NCBI GenBank assembly: GCA_949775045.1
Contig: OX459110.1
Coordinates: 13,453,452 to 13,517,451, forward strand
Origin: Metridium senile
Taxonomy: Eukaryota; Cnidaria; Anthozoa; Actiniaria; Metridiidae
Length of the DNA: 64,000 bases
Direction of reading: 5' to 3'
Numbering within the stretch: position 1 is the stretch's first letter; each line of letters opens with the position of its first letter. Under the pieces are notes generated by a model, which was given only the letters and a program-made list of their open reading frames with translations, did no database searches and had not been told where the DNA came from. Shown in pieces: positions 11,290 to 23,084 of the stretch. A program made the position numbers and the translations under genes.

Positions 11290-12480
11290 TTTTGCTCTAT
11301 GAATACCTAGCCCTGCTAATGTTTTGACGCAGGGTTTTGATTGGCTAATTTAGAGGTGAATCACTTGGATTACACTATTGGTGGTTTGTGCTTGAGTATA
11401 TAGCCAAGGCAACTAACGTTGTCGTTTTTTGTTTCAGTTTTGAATTGGTCTTTTTTTGTCTCATTGAAATAAAAAAAAACCTTGAAGCTTAACTAAAACA
11501 ATTTAAAACCAATCTAGTTTTACACTTTTTTTCCAATTTGCGTTGTTGGTCTGATTGAAAAAATCCCTTAAAGATTAACTGAAAAAAACATTAAACCAAC
11601 GTCATTCCTAGGATCTTCTCCCGTCGCTTTTGGGAGGGCGGAACAATGTTGACATTAAACGACAACGTTAATTGACTTAACTATATTTAAAGTGTATATA
11701 AGTTTGATATAAGCTGCCGAAAGGGCAGAGCACAATAATACCATTTCTCAGCGAAAATTACATGTTTATTCAATGAATATTTTGTTATATGACTGGTTAA
11801 AGTGACTCTAAATGGTCGATAATAAAACCTTGGAAATATTTCAAATGAAATTAACCCTTATTTAAGATCAAGAGGAAATTACTAAAAGTGCAAGTAAGTT
11901 TTTCATTTTGAAAAAGTTTTTCTAGAGACTAAAATAAAAAAAATAACATAAACTAAAGTGTTTTAATTATACTTAATTTTTCATTGAAAAAGACAATTAA
12001 AAATAGGTGTATATACCCTCTACTACATGCCTACAGATTTGTCGTGAAATCTGACAAAATTTTGTCCATTACCGGACATTAATGTGCAAAATATGCAAAA
12101 ATTAACAAAACAAAGCAAAACTCAAAAAATTTAAATGAAAGTGAATTATTATTTTTCGAGAAATGTTCTCATATTGGACGTTTTCCATTTAAAACGAATA
12201 AGCGAAATGCGAATATGCAAAAATTAAATGCAAAATTTACGAAAATGAAATGCGAAATTGACAAAAACTACTAAAAATCGTAATTTTCAAAATGAGAAAT
12301 TTTCTCTGAATGTATACGTTTTTCTAAAACTACGCGAAATAAAACTACAAAGTGCAAATCTAACAAAATTCTACGAAACAATTGACTTTCTTCAATAAGA
12401 AATCTCCAAGCAATAAGTTTTTTAAAACTAATATATAAATGATATGATTTTTTATAAAACCGAATAAGTTCAGTATAACT
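11290..12480. other. AT-rich sequence without a gene
   Basis: I see no ORF or splice pattern. The stretch 12040-12370 is rich in short diverged words (AAAATTTACGAAAATGAAAT-like) and looks like decayed simple sequence. Confidence 0.4.
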
Positions 12481-12870
12481 ATAGTGACAATTCTACGAAC
12501 TACTTACGTAATTATTACTTATTTTATCTAGTGTGTAGCATGCTTACGTATTAACTTACGTATTTGATAACTATTTTATCTATATATGGTGCCATGTAAG
12601 TGTACTTGCGTACGACCCTTACGTGCTTTCTTACGTAATTATTACATATTTTATCTAGTGTGTAGCATACGTATTACTTACGTATTTGATGACTACTTTA
12701 TATGGTGCCATGTACTTACGTACTACCCTTACGTGATTTCTTACGTAATTATTACATATTTTATCTAGTGTGTAGCATACTTACGTATTAACTTACGTAT
12801 TTGATGCCTATTTTATCATATATATATGGTGCTACGTACTTACCTTACGTACTATTGTACGTAAATATTA
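12480..12870. repeat. Tandem repeat of about 110-128 bp, 3-4 units
   Basis: ATTTTATCTAGTGTGTAGCA blocks followed by TTACGTATTTGAT and TATATGGTGC recur at about 12520, 12650 and 12760. A decayed trace is visible at 13170-13260. Confidence 0.75.
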
Positions 12871-13539
12871 TTTATTTATCACATTTTATACAGCTATTTC
12901 AAAATGGTTGGTGAAGGTTTTGTCAGTGCATGTTGCTTGCCAAGCTTGAAATATAATATGTTATATCCATATTTTAATAATATCAGCACATAATATATGC
13001 TAAAATCCCCTGCAAAAAAGTTTATAAAAGTTGCATATTCTTGTGATCTTTCGCTGCTTGAATTCATTCATATCAACCATAGTGCATTTCGAGCTTAGTA
13101 TGCAACACGCAACACGCAACAAAACCTTGGCCAACCCTTTTGAAATAGGTGTATATAGTGTACTTCTACGTACAAACTTATGTACTTACTACATATTGTA
13201 GCATATATTGTGCTTACTTACTTACTTACGTATTAATTCGTTTGCTACTTTATATTGGATATATTGTATATTTTGGACGTTAAGTCGTTTTCTTTGAGAA
13301 ATGTTCTGTCCATGTGCAAGTGTGAGTTCAATGCCGTGTATAACAGCTACATTTGCCATTCCATTTTGAATGCTGGTTCTGTGAATTTAGTCATAAAATG
13401 ACCTTACTTTAATCAGTAACTATAGTAGTCAGCCTGAGCCATTGAGTTCCCAAGTACATGGACTTGACTTGGATAGGGGGCAATTTCTGGGAGGTCCATG
13501 AGGAGAGCGTTGATTTGGTTCTGTTGTAAAATACCCATG

Positions 13540-13735
13540 CCATTTGGTGCCTGTGAATTGAAATAAGGGACTTAATAAAATACCCATACGATTTGGTGCA
13601 TGTGAATGTAAATAAGGGACTACTGAAATAAAGTACCCATGCTATTTGGTGCCTGTGAATGTAAATAAGGGACTACTGAAAAAATATACCCATGCTATTT
13701 GGTGCCTTTGAATGTAAAAAGGGACTAAATTAGAT
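13540..13735. repeat. Tandem repeat of about 60 bp, 4 units
   Basis: TACCCATGCTATTTGGTGCC, TGTGAATGTAAATAAGGGAC and a short A-rich spacer recur four times. Confidence 0.8.
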
Positions 13736-13862
13736 ATAAGATTAGAATGAATTCAAACATCCAAAAAAATTGTTTAACTTAAAATCATTTTGCACTTGAA
13801 TATATATAGGCTTATAGAATTCGCACCATACAAGAACATAAATTAAACAGGCAGGATAAACG

Positions 13863-14002
13863 GAAATTAGCGAGTAAACTAGTATAGGCTGCGTCGGTGT
13901 TTGATATAAACGATAGGTAATAGAATGAAAGTTGTAACACCGTAAAAAATGTTGACTTAACTTTACTGACATTTCGTGCTTTAGCCCTTCGTCGGAGTAA
14001 AA
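13863..14002. repeat. R135 dispersed repeat, full copy
   Basis: It contains both halves, from GGAAATTAGCGAGTAAACTA to TTCGTCGGAGTAAAAAAGG. The right half has GACATTTCGTGC in place of GACGTTTCGAGC, which breaks the GAAACGTC element of the hammerhead-like fold. Confidence 0.8.
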
Positions 14003-15106
14003 AAGGAAGGATAACCTTTACTATACAAGTTACGTAAGTTCTCAGTAAAACGTTAAATCAAACAAATGAAAACGCTAGAGCAAAATGACACCCACTGTGA
14101 CTATTGCGCAAAAGTCATAAAAAACGTTGGGAGAAAACACGTATTTCAAGTTCTTGTTGTTTCAGTTAAGAAAAATATTAAAACTAGGAGATGTTATATA
14201 TTCTTGTGGAAAAGCAAAAGCAACAGAGTAATAAAAACAGAACAGAAAAAAGAAAAGCAAGTTGATCCAAGTGAACCTAATTTACATCGAGTTATGAACA
14301 TAAAAAAGTCCCAAAAATTAATTTAGTCAAAAACAAGGTTGAAAACAACTCAAATGTTTTAGTTTTGAGAAACTTTTGAAACCATAGTAATAAATTACGA
14401 TTTCAATTTGAAGTAGTAAAGCCGGTCGACGTCTTCTCTCACTGTGAACGATGTATTTCAAAGCGCGCAACCATCACGAGGGAACAGATTTGGAAAAAGT
14501 GATCTAATTAAATTTGTCAAAAAGCTCGAAAACATTTTTCCTTAACAAGTTATTGTTTTCAATCACTAATATTTCTAAGTAGAATATCTCTGAAAGAGGA
14601 ACAAACTTCAAATATGTCAAAAGATGTTTTTCAAAGCGCGCGGCTTAATCAACATGACAAACACCAAAATTAAGCTTCATTAGATTTCTCATAAGTTCGA
14701 AATATTTTATTTTAACTTGATTTGCTATATCGAAGTCCGTAATTTTTCAAATGTAATAAAAAGATACAATTTTCAAATGTGTTTTTCAAAGCCGCGCTTA
14801 GCATTGTGAAAAACAAGCAACAACTTTGGTCTAATAAGATTTCGTAAAACTTCATAAAAGTCTGTTAGTCTGTTTGTTTAAGAAGCCGTAATTTAATAAT
14901 TGAAAAACCTATAGTACTATTTCTCCTATAATGATTTTCTACTAATGAATTAGGTGGCTACGAGGTTGACCCTTAAACCATGATGATATTTGCATACCTG
15001 CGTCTCAATCTTTTACGCTTCGATAGCATGTAATAAAGGATAATCAATAAAGAAGTGAATAAGGTTTAAGAAACACACTTTATAAATAGTCCTACTAAAT
15101 CCGTAT
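14003..15106. other. Sequence downstream of the bHLH gene, no gene seen
   Basis: A TTTCAAAGCGCGC-type block recurs with large divergence at about 14456, 14630 and 14785. The plus-strand ORF of 86 codons at 14066-14326 is Lys-rich with no domain I know and no supporting splice context. Confidence 0.35.
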
Positions 15107-16089
15107 TTATTTCGCAGTGGGCACGTGGCAGTGTTGGAGTAAAAAAACGAGTTGGTTGAAGAGCAGTTCGAATGTCTGTGCCTGTTCAATATTCATAGAA
15201 AAGTTAGCTAAACTTGACAGAAGTTTCAGAGTTCTTGGGGCGATTGTCAGTGAATTGAACAGTTCTTGCACCTTGGTAAATAATCTCCTGCAGTTCTGAA
15301 CGCGTTTTTGACACGAAGACTAAGTAATTGACCATTAAACGTGCGCCAATGATTTAGGGTGTCACTCATTTGAAAAGCCTATTCCAGACGTGAAAAATTT
15401 CCTGATTTTCTGCGCGGATGGGCTTGCGGTAAACATTTTAGCCAGATCAATAGTTTGGCTAGTTGAAAGCTTATTTGATGAACATTACAAAAAGAAATAT
15501 AAAATATTGTCATATAGCAGCATTAAGACGATCTTACCTGTAATTTAAATGCCTCTTGATACCATCCAACTTGATGCAAAAGTCGCCTCTCTCTCTCGAT
15601 TCGGTTGCTCTCATTAAGAACTTTCTGCAAATGTCTTATGTATTCGATCGCAGTTCGAAGTGTCTCTACTTTTGAAAGCTTTTTATTTAGTGGCAATGTC
15701 GGGACGTGTTTACGTAAGTTAGCAAATCCATCGCTAACGAGTTTAACACGATTGCGTTCACGTTCATTCCTTCGTAATATTGAAACATGTTCCTGCTTGA
15801 TGCAGTGTGGGGTTTGGCATTTCGCCTTGTGTTTGGCGTTTTTCTGACTCGTACACGAGGGCTTTGCAGAAGTTTTTGCGCAATCCATAGATCCTGTAGT
15901 TGACTGGGAAGAAACGCTCGATGTCGAAGAAGGAGAATCTAGCTGAGAGTCCAGCGAATTTGGTGAGCTTAATGGCGAACAGTAGCCAGAACTTGATGTA
16001 GGCGAAGCGCTTTCATCATAGCTCAACTCTGATAAGTCTAGATCGTCAAGGTTAGGCAGTGGAAAATGTTCGTCTAGCGCAATTTCCAT
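15107..16089 (-). CDS. ASCL: Achaete-scute family bHLH transcription factor, two-exon model
   Basis: A neurogenic or cell-fate DNA-binding activator of the achaete-scute class, acting in the nucleus as an E-box-binding bHLH heterodimer by family knowledge. Exon 1 is 15538-16089 and encodes 184 residues from ATG at 16087-16089. The frame is open a further 90 bases upstream but has no ATG there. The N-terminus is acidic (LDDLDLSEL), followed by a Ser/Pro-rich stretch. The basic region [20 protein letters not shown], the loop and helix 2 ([20 protein letters not shown]) are typical of ASCL proteins. A strong donor, CAG then GTAAGAT, lies in phase 0 right after FKLQ. Exon 2, 15107-15319, starts after a TTAG acceptor (a second in-frame acceptor is at 15295/15296) and adds 70 codons ending CHVPTAK. 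If the intron is retained, the protein instead ends with VRSS at 15523. The bHLH call is sure, the second exon less so. Confidence 0.88.
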
Positions 16090-17860
16090 CGTCACTAAAT
16101 TACCACGAACCTCTCCCCTCAAACAAGGTCTACCACGCGCCTCATTCGACGTCGTCACAAGTATCGCACTGTTCTTCACACTAATCGAGTGTCGCCCAAC
16201 TAACTACACCGAGACGCGTGGATCGCATAAAAAGATTGCAGCGCTTCCTGAGGGATTTCACGGTAGACTGGTCAAGCCTTGATAGGAGGGGCAAGCGAGG
16301 GCTCCCATACAATGACAAGCAGTGCCTACCTAAGTGCTGTAAGAGCGGCCGACGTATTTGTATGAACTAATCTTCATGTCAAAGGATTCATTTGTGTAGT
16401 GAGCATTTTGCGTGGCATTCGCGTGGCCAGAATTGTAATTAGTAGTAGATGACAATGACTTAATGCGCTGTCACTGACCACAGCTTAGCTTATGAGATTG
16501 GTCAACAAACCTAAATCACATCGACTCCACTACAAATTTCTCCACGCGACTGAAGCATGCAACACTGACACCTTAGTCAACTTTTCAATCATAATTCCAT
16601 GAATTCAACCTTGAACCTTCTCTGATAGATTCTTAAGATATCGATCAGATAATGCATCAACACCAATCGATTGTTTCGCGTAATTTTGCGATTTGAAAAG
16701 ACGAAATATTTCGAGTGAATTCAGGAATAAACAAAGTAGGTTCTGTGATTATTCAAAGTTCATAAGTTTGTTTTACAACCATTTTGGCAAAGTTACAATC
16801 AATTTTGGCTCAAATATTGACTAATAATAGAAAATCATTACGTTAGCAACATATTATTATGCTAATACCTATAAGACTAGCCTTTTTCTAGAGAATTAAA
16901 CCATTGGATTTTACACGCAGCACGGAAGAAGCCACTCAATCCTCCCCGAACTATCTTAGCTTAGTTCTTCGGCTGAAAACTCCTAAAATAGTTCGAAAAC
17001 TTCGCTAGCTAATTGGCATGATTTAAAAACCTAGCAAGAAACCTAATCTGGCCTTGGAATTTTGATCAATGTTGAATGTCAAACAACAGCAAACAATAGT
17101 TCTTCTATGAGCTAAATTCCTTTACAGAAAAGCAATGCTTTGTCAAAACAATGTACTTTAGTATCCAGGGGCTTGGGGTCTTTTATCGGATACTGCTGCG
17201 CAAAGTGTTAATTAACAGTTTGGAGCAATAAAAATCAAGCCATTTATCACCTCGGGGAGACGAAAGATTGATAAGCGTATTGAAGGGCGTGAGTCTTTGT
17301 TTATATATAGTACCATCGAGCGCGTGCCACCAGAGTCATATAAGAAAACCACTTTAAAAAACTCACTTATAAAGTACCTTAACATAAGCTTAGCTTTGTC
17401 AAAGCTTTTAGCTAGCAAGAACTCCTTGTTATGAAAGCGATGTTTTTAGCGTTGAAATTAGCTTCTTTTATTTATGTAAACACGATTACTTTTAGCTTCA
17501 AGGTCACTTGAATTAGCAGACTCGCTCGTGCCATCGACTAGGTTACATTCTTTTGGTGATAAGTAAGGTGACGCCAATGACTTCACTCGTCACACATTAA
17601 ACCTATGTATTTAACGATAAACGATAACGGCTTACATAAAAGCCTATTTTACAAAGAATTTCCGAAAGGTTTTCAGATGCGAGGCATTTTTGTTGACAAA
17701 CAACATATCTAAGTTTCCAAGTTAATCTTGGGTAGAATATTAGCTCATCAAATATGGAACAAAAGATATGTCTGCAAGCAATGAACGTATCGAAAACAAC
17801 TTGTAAAAAAATAATAATAAAAAGCTCGAGTTTATTGAAGAAAAGTTACAAAAAAGTTCG
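16090..17860. other. Upstream region of the bHLH gene
   Basis: No second gene and no long tandem repeat are seen here, unlike most of the left half of the window. That is compatible with retained regulatory DNA for the ASCL gene. I could not define a core promoter with confidence. Confidence 0.4.
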
Positions 17861-18330
17861 ATTTTAATTTACTGATGTTTTCTTCGGTGAAACAAAAAAA
17901 AGGGACTCAATTAACTCCCTATAAAATAGTTTGGGCATATTGTTGCTACTTCGTTTCGGTTGTCAATCCTAAAACTTATAAAAAGCACATAAAAGTTCGA
18001 TTTTACTGATGCTTCCGACTTCAATCCTTCGGTGAAGTTTAAAAACACCCCGGCTATAGAATAGTTTGGTCATAGTATTGCTACATGGTTGTGGTACTGG
18101 CATTTCTAATGTAGTCAATCTTATGGACAGTGACTCACTCAGCTGTAGTTAAAATAGTAACTTCTACACCGTATAAAAATAATGTGTGCTTACTGACATT
18201 AATCCTTCTTCAGAATTTAAAGTTATAACTACATAAACTCCGTAGAAAGAATTCTAACTTATTGACACTGTGGACGTTTATCCTTCGTTAAAGTAAAAAT
18301 TGTAAATTATACACCGTTTAACTTTATAAA
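17860..18330. repeat. Diverged relatives of the 73-bp unit
   Basis: TTACTGATGTTTTCTTCGGT, TGTGCTTACTGACATTAATC and TTATTGACACTGTGGACGTT blocks with ACACCGTATAAAA between them recall the array at 658-1870 but are strongly diverged. Confidence 0.45.
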
Positions 18331-18724
18331 ACTTCGTCTTAGGGGGTCGGCACTACATGAGGATACGGTCGTTCCCGCTCTTTTGGCACACTGTTATCCT
18401 ATTCTAAAGACAATTCAACCTATATATAGCAAATCAAGTTGCTTTGAATAAAAGAGTAAAAACAATTAAATCTTACAGAGGTTTCGAACGAATTCTTCAT
18501 TTGTAAAAAATTGGTATTTTTGAAATGCAGCTGTATCTAAGGGTTTTTTCTTAGGTATATTAAGGCCAAACTATTCAGCTAATATGTTCTATTGTTCTTC
18601 AAGTTTGACCTCTGTACTCGTGAACTCCACAAGATATGAAAACAACATTATTGCACAATAGACTCATACAGTGCATTCTTCCATAACTAAAAGCAAATAT
18701 CAAGCGAAGAATATATTGTGTCTA

Positions 18725-19330
18725 TAAAGTATTATCATTGTCATCGTTGTCATCATGCAGTCATCACTGTCATGCACAGTTATCATCATTACCATCATCA
18801 TTATTATTCAAGCGAAAAATATATATGTATCTAAAGTATTGTTATTATCATCGTTGTCATCATCATCATGCAGTCATCACTGTCACGCACAATTATCATC
18901 ATTACCATCATTATTATTATTCAAGCGAAAATATATATGTATCTAAAGTATTATTATTATCGTTGTCATCATCATGCAGTCATCACTGTCATGCACAGTT
19001 ATCATCATTACCATCATCATTACTGATTCAAGCGAAAATATATATGTATCTAAAGTATTATTGTTATTATCGTTGTCATCATGCAGTCATCACTGTCATG
19101 TACAATTATCATCATTATCATCATCATTATTATTCAAGCGAAAATATATATGTATCTAAAGTATTGTTATTATTATCGTTGTCATCATCATGCAGTCATC
19201 ACTGTCATGCACAATTATCATCATTATCATTATGCTTATCGTTATTGTCATTCATCATCATCATCACTGTCATGCACAATTATCATCATTATCATTATCA
19301 TTCATCATCATCTCCCTGCACTATCATCTT
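18725..19330. repeat. Tandem repeat of about 110-115 bp with ATC-rich units, 5-6 units
   Basis: Each unit joins CATGCAGTCATCACTGTCAT, ATTATCATCATTACCATC and TCAAGCGAAAATATATATGT, then ATCTAAAGTATTATTATTA. The 279-codon plus-strand ORF through it (His-, Ser- and Tyr-rich) is a repeat artefact. Confidence 0.85.
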
Positions 19331-19599
19331 CACTATAATCATTGTAATGGATAATGTAGAAAGTTTCATCATTACCATTATTGCCATCATCATCATCATC
19401 ATCAACATCTTAAACAACAAAATCGTGCATATTGTCCACAATCAAAATCCCCACCACCACCACTGTCATCATCATTTTTGCACTCATTATTTTAAGCTTT
19501 GTTTTGCACAGAGTGGAGTGCGTCTCCTCGCACGTGTATTGAGCAGATATCTCAAGCAGTGTACGTTTTCTTATTAAACATGATTCAAGTCGGAATCTA

Positions 19600-20060
19600 G
19601 CTAGTACTTGGCATTTCTGTTAACCACTTGCAAAACAACTGAGTGCACGAGTGCAGAGCTATAGTAATATATAAAATGCTACACCAGCTTAGATCGTTGT
19701 GCGAAACGCCTTCAACATATCTAGCTAGTTTGCTTAAATGATTAGCTCAGTGTCCATGCCACTTCTAGTACTTGGCATTTTTGTTTACTGCTTGTAAATC
19801 AAGTGCACGAATGCAGAGCTAGTAATATATAAAATGTTACACCAACTTAAATCGTTGCGCGAAACCCTTCCAACATATTTAGCTAGTTTGCTTAATCATT
19901 TGCTCAGTGCCAGCATGTCTAATTACTTTGCGTTTCTGCTTACTACTTACAAAACAAGTGCACGGTGCAGAACTAGTAATATATCCCATAATATATACAT
20001 GCTATAAACCACCTTAAATCGTATCTAGCTGGTTTTGTTACTTAATTTCATTACTTAGTC
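19600..20060. repeat. Three diverged direct repeats of about 135-150 bp
   Basis: Blocks with CTAGTACTTGGCATTT, AAGTGCACGA.TGCAGAGCTA and TAAATCGTTGCGCGAAAC recur near 19605, 19770 and 19925. No gene is seen. Confidence 0.6.
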
Positions 20061-20074
20061 ATTTGTTTAGTGTC

Positions 20075-20222
20075 TCATTTTACTCCGACGAGGGGCTAAA
20101 GTTCGAAACGTCAGTAAAGTTAAGTTAACATTTTTTACGGTGTTACAACTTTCATTCTATTACCTATCGTTTATATCAAACACCGACGCAGCCTATACTA
20201 GTTTACTCGCTTGTTTCCATTT
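20075..20222. repeat. R135 dispersed repeat, full copy, inverted orientation
   Basis: It reads TTTTACTCCGACGAGGGGCT, AAAGTTCGAAACGTCAGTAA and on to CTATACTAGTTTACTCGCTT. The hammerhead-like fold is therefore on the plus strand here. The core is CCGACGA with GTTCGAAACGTC. Confidence 0.8.
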
Positions 20223-20429
20223 ATGCTTAGTGTTTAGTTGCTTGGCATGTGTCGTGGCTTGCAAACAATCAAACATCTTAGTTTATCTTGACGCGTGCCC
20301 AAGTATTCTTTATTAACGAGTGGCCACTCGTAAGTAATTCGTGTGGAACGCTTTTCAGTATTCAAGCTATAAAGATTTGTCTGAGTGGGTTTTCGACAGC
20401 CAAGTAAGACCCCACGGACAGCCAAACAC

Positions 20430-20690
20430 GAATCACGTGATCTCCAATCACGACCTCTAGTGTACACTGGTTTTCAAAAACGTTGTTCAAAATGAATTCT
20501 AACGTATTTATTTAGCTATTTAAAAATGATTGCAAATAAACTTGATGACCTCACGCATAGCCCAACTTTAATCACGTGATCTCCAATCACAACCTCTAGT
20601 GCACACCCGTTTTCAAAAACGTTGCTCAAAATGAATTCTAACAACTTTTATTTTAGCTATTTAAAAAATAGATTGCAGATAAACTTGATT
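20430..20690. repeat. Direct duplication, about 115 bp, two copies
   Basis: ATCACGTGATCTCCAATCAC, TTTTCAAAAACGTTG and AAAATGAATTCTAAC recur 139 bp apart. Confidence 0.7.
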
Positions 20691-20909
20691 TGGTAAAAAG
20701 TCACTTGTTAGGAATTAAACATACAGTCAGTGTCATTAAAATTGTCCTCCAAATACGAATACGGACACTAAAAGAAATGTCACGTGACACCACATAGGAT
20801 AGCTCTAAATACTTGGTACTAGCACTAATTATGGACATAGATTTAATAATTCTTATTCCATGTTCACTGTTATATATTCATTATTAGTGTCTTTCTCATT
20901 TACATATTG

Positions 20910-21210
20910 TTGTACTGCGCATGTGCGAACATCGATGGTAAATTGCTGTCATTGCAACAGACGACAAATATTTCTTAACCCTATATAATATTCAATAACC
21001 ATTATGTGACTGCCTACACCAAGTAGTTACCAGGCAGTCACATAATGGTTATGTAAGGTAGAAAAATATAGAATCACACACTCACTTCACAAACTCTGTG
21101 TGCATATAGCAAACATGGGTGGTAAATTGCTGTCATTACAACAGATGACAAATATTTCTTAACTCTATATAATATTTAATAACAATTATGTGACTGCCTA
21201 CACTCAACTG
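20910..21210. repeat. Direct duplication with a 54-bp hairpin
   Basis: GGTAAATTGCTGTCATT to TATGTGACTGCCTACAC occurs twice (about 20935 and 21120). Between the copies, AACCATTATGTGACTGCC at 20997 pairs with GGCAGTCACATAATGGTT ending near 21050, probably a tiny foldback inserted in one copy. Confidence 0.65.
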
Positions 21211-21262
21211 CTGAAAACCGGCTAAAAAAAGAATCGCGGTCAAAAAGCCTTGGTTATTTTTT

Positions 21263-21302
21263 GACATTTCCACAACCTGAGCGGAAGTCACCTCTAGTCT
21301 TG
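21263..21302. mobile_element. Fragment of the Penelope-like element terminus
   Basis: GACATTTCCACAACCTGAGC followed by GGAAGTCACCTCTAG matches the segment just 3' of the Penelope-like ORF at 53903-53937, with a few substitutions. Only this short piece is recognisable. Confidence 0.55.
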
Positions 21303-21434
21303 ATGTTCACTTTTGAACGGCCTTTTGAATGTTAAGACTTGATGTTTGTATGTATGTCTGCTTGTCGGTTAGTGTCTCGAATTGTTTTTATTGTTTTTAT
21401 CCCCTAGTGTCTGTCTCTTTGTCTGTATGGTTAT

Positions 21435-21674
21435 AGATTGCAAAACAGTCCTTAACCTTTACGCCAAAACTCCGAGGAAATGAGTTGAAGTTCGATCGGA
21501 CGAAATTCTGACAGCAAGAGAATGAGGAGAGGATTAACGGTGGACCGGGGAGTGAGTCTCTCCCCCTAGCTATAATCCTCTCCACATTCTCTCGCGGCCA
21601 GAATTTCGTTCGATCGAACTTCAACTCGCTTCCTCGGAGTTTTTGGCATAAAAGTAGGGACTGTTTTGCAGTCT
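21435..21674. mobile_element. Foldback element of about 240 bp
   Basis: The arms AGATTGCAAAACAGTCC and GGACTGTTTTGCAGTCT are terminal. Inside, AACTCCGAGGAAATGAGTTG, AAGTTCGATCGGACGAAATT and their complements continue the stem almost to the centre. No transposase is encoded. Confidence 0.75.
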
Positions 21675-21763
21675 AGTACGGTTATCAATTTGTTTATTTG
21701 TATGTCTACCTGTCTGTCTGTCTGTATAATTGTGTTGTTAACTTGTTTCTTAGTCATATATAG

Positions 21764-22112
21764 GAAACTAGCGAGTAAACTAGTATAGGCTGCGTCGGTG
21801 TTTGATATAAACGATAGGTAATATAATGAAATTTGTAACACCGTAAAAATAGAAATAGAAACTAGCGACTAAACTAGTATAGGCTGCGTCGGTGTTTGAT
21901 ATAAACGATAGGTAATAGAATGGAATTTGTAACACCGTAAAAAATAGAGATAGAAACTAGCGAGTAAACTAGTATAGGCTGCGTCGGTGTTTGATATAAT
22001 CGATAGGTAATAGAATGAAATTTGTAACACCGTAAAAAAATGTTGAATCGATCTTTAGTTAAGATAAGTCAACATTTTTTACGGTGTTACAAATTTCATT
22101 ATATTACCTATT
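21764..22112. repeat. Three tandem left halves of R135 plus an inverted fragment
   Basis: Three units of about 95 bp like those at 2880-4090 are joined by AAAAATAGAAATAGAAACTA. The last ends in TTTGTAACACCGTAAAAAA, and an inverted ACATTTTTTACGGTGTTACA fragment follows at 22072. The array form thus exists at a second site. Confidence 0.8.
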
Positions 22113-22139
22113 GTTTCTTAGTCTATCATTCTGTTTGTC

Positions 22140-22420
22140 CAGGTAATTAACTCTGGTTTGTCAGTCAGTCTGTCTGTCTGTCTGTCCAGCTTATTAACTC
22201 TGGTTTATCCGTCTGTCTACTTGTCTGTCTGTCTGCATAATGATATCCGTTTGCCTCTTGTTTACAAGTTTGTCTGTCAATTCCTTTGAAAGTCTCTTAC
22301 GTAAATATCAGCTTGTTTTTTCCCTCTCTTTTCCTTTGAGAGCTTGACAGTTGATTTCTCTCTGTCTTTCTATCTGTTTGTTTACCTGTCTGTTTGTTCG
22401 TTGTATGTTTGCCGCTATGG
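22140..22420. repeat. GTCT-rich simple sequence
   Basis: Short runs of TGTC and TTTGTC words alternate with unique text. This may be decayed (GTCT)n. Confidence 0.55.
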
Positions 22421-22548
22421 TTGTGTGTGAATCTGTCGGAAAGATCATACGAAAGCCGACGTTGTACCACAATTCACTGGGGTCATTCATTCATTCATTT
22501 TAGCAACGGCGTGCGAAATCGGCCTTCCTATGTCGGCTTGCGTTGCTT

Positions 22549-22905
22549 TACGTACGCCGGCCTGCGTTTTTTTACGCCGGTTAGTGTCGCTTCTTTTCAT
22601 ATTGGAAAACAACACGTACGTACGCCTGCCTGCGTTTTCTTACGCCGGTTAGTTTCGCTTCTTTTCATATTGGAAAACAACACGTACGTACGCCTGCCTG
22701 CGTTTTCTTACGCCGGTTAGTGTCGCTTCTTTTCATATTGGAAAACAACACGTACGTACGCCTGCCTGCGTTTTCTTACGCCGGTTAGTGTCCCTTCTTT
22801 TCATATGGAAAACAACACGAACTCTTTATGCTTTACGTACGCCGGCCTGCGTTTTCTTACGCCGGTTAGTGTCGCTTCTTTTCATATATTGGAAAACAAC
22901 ACGAA
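22549..22905. repeat. 68-bp minisatellite, 5 units
   Basis: The unit GGTTAGTGTCGCTTCTTTTC, ATATTGGAAAACAACACGTA, CGTACGCCTGCCTGCGTTTT, CTTACGCC is repeated with exact 68-bp spacing in the middle copies. It is unusually GC-rich for the window. The plus-strand ORFs that cross it follow the repeat and show no domain. Confidence 0.85.
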
Positions 22906-23084
22906 TTTTTTATGCTTGCGTCGGTTTGCGTTCTCTGATACGGTTGGCATTGATTCTTTTCTTATAAAAAACGACGTTGGCTTATTATGTTTACGACGGC
23001 TTGCATTGCCTTACGCCGACTTACTTGGTGCATCATTTACATCGTTTGCGGAACACAAATAAAACGTGTCTCACGTATGAGGCT

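Noticed and set aside
14066..14326. 86-codon plus-strand ORF with HCDYC
   Set aside because: Two Cys alone do not make a domain. Composition is Lys-rich and typical of AT-rich background, with no neighbouring exons found.
15605..15847. 80-codon plus-strand ORF
   Set aside because: It is the antisense shadow of the ASCL bHLH region.
18738..19577. 279-codon plus-strand ORF
   Set aside because: It follows a 110-115 bp ATC-rich tandem repeat, with overlapping frames equally open and no domain.
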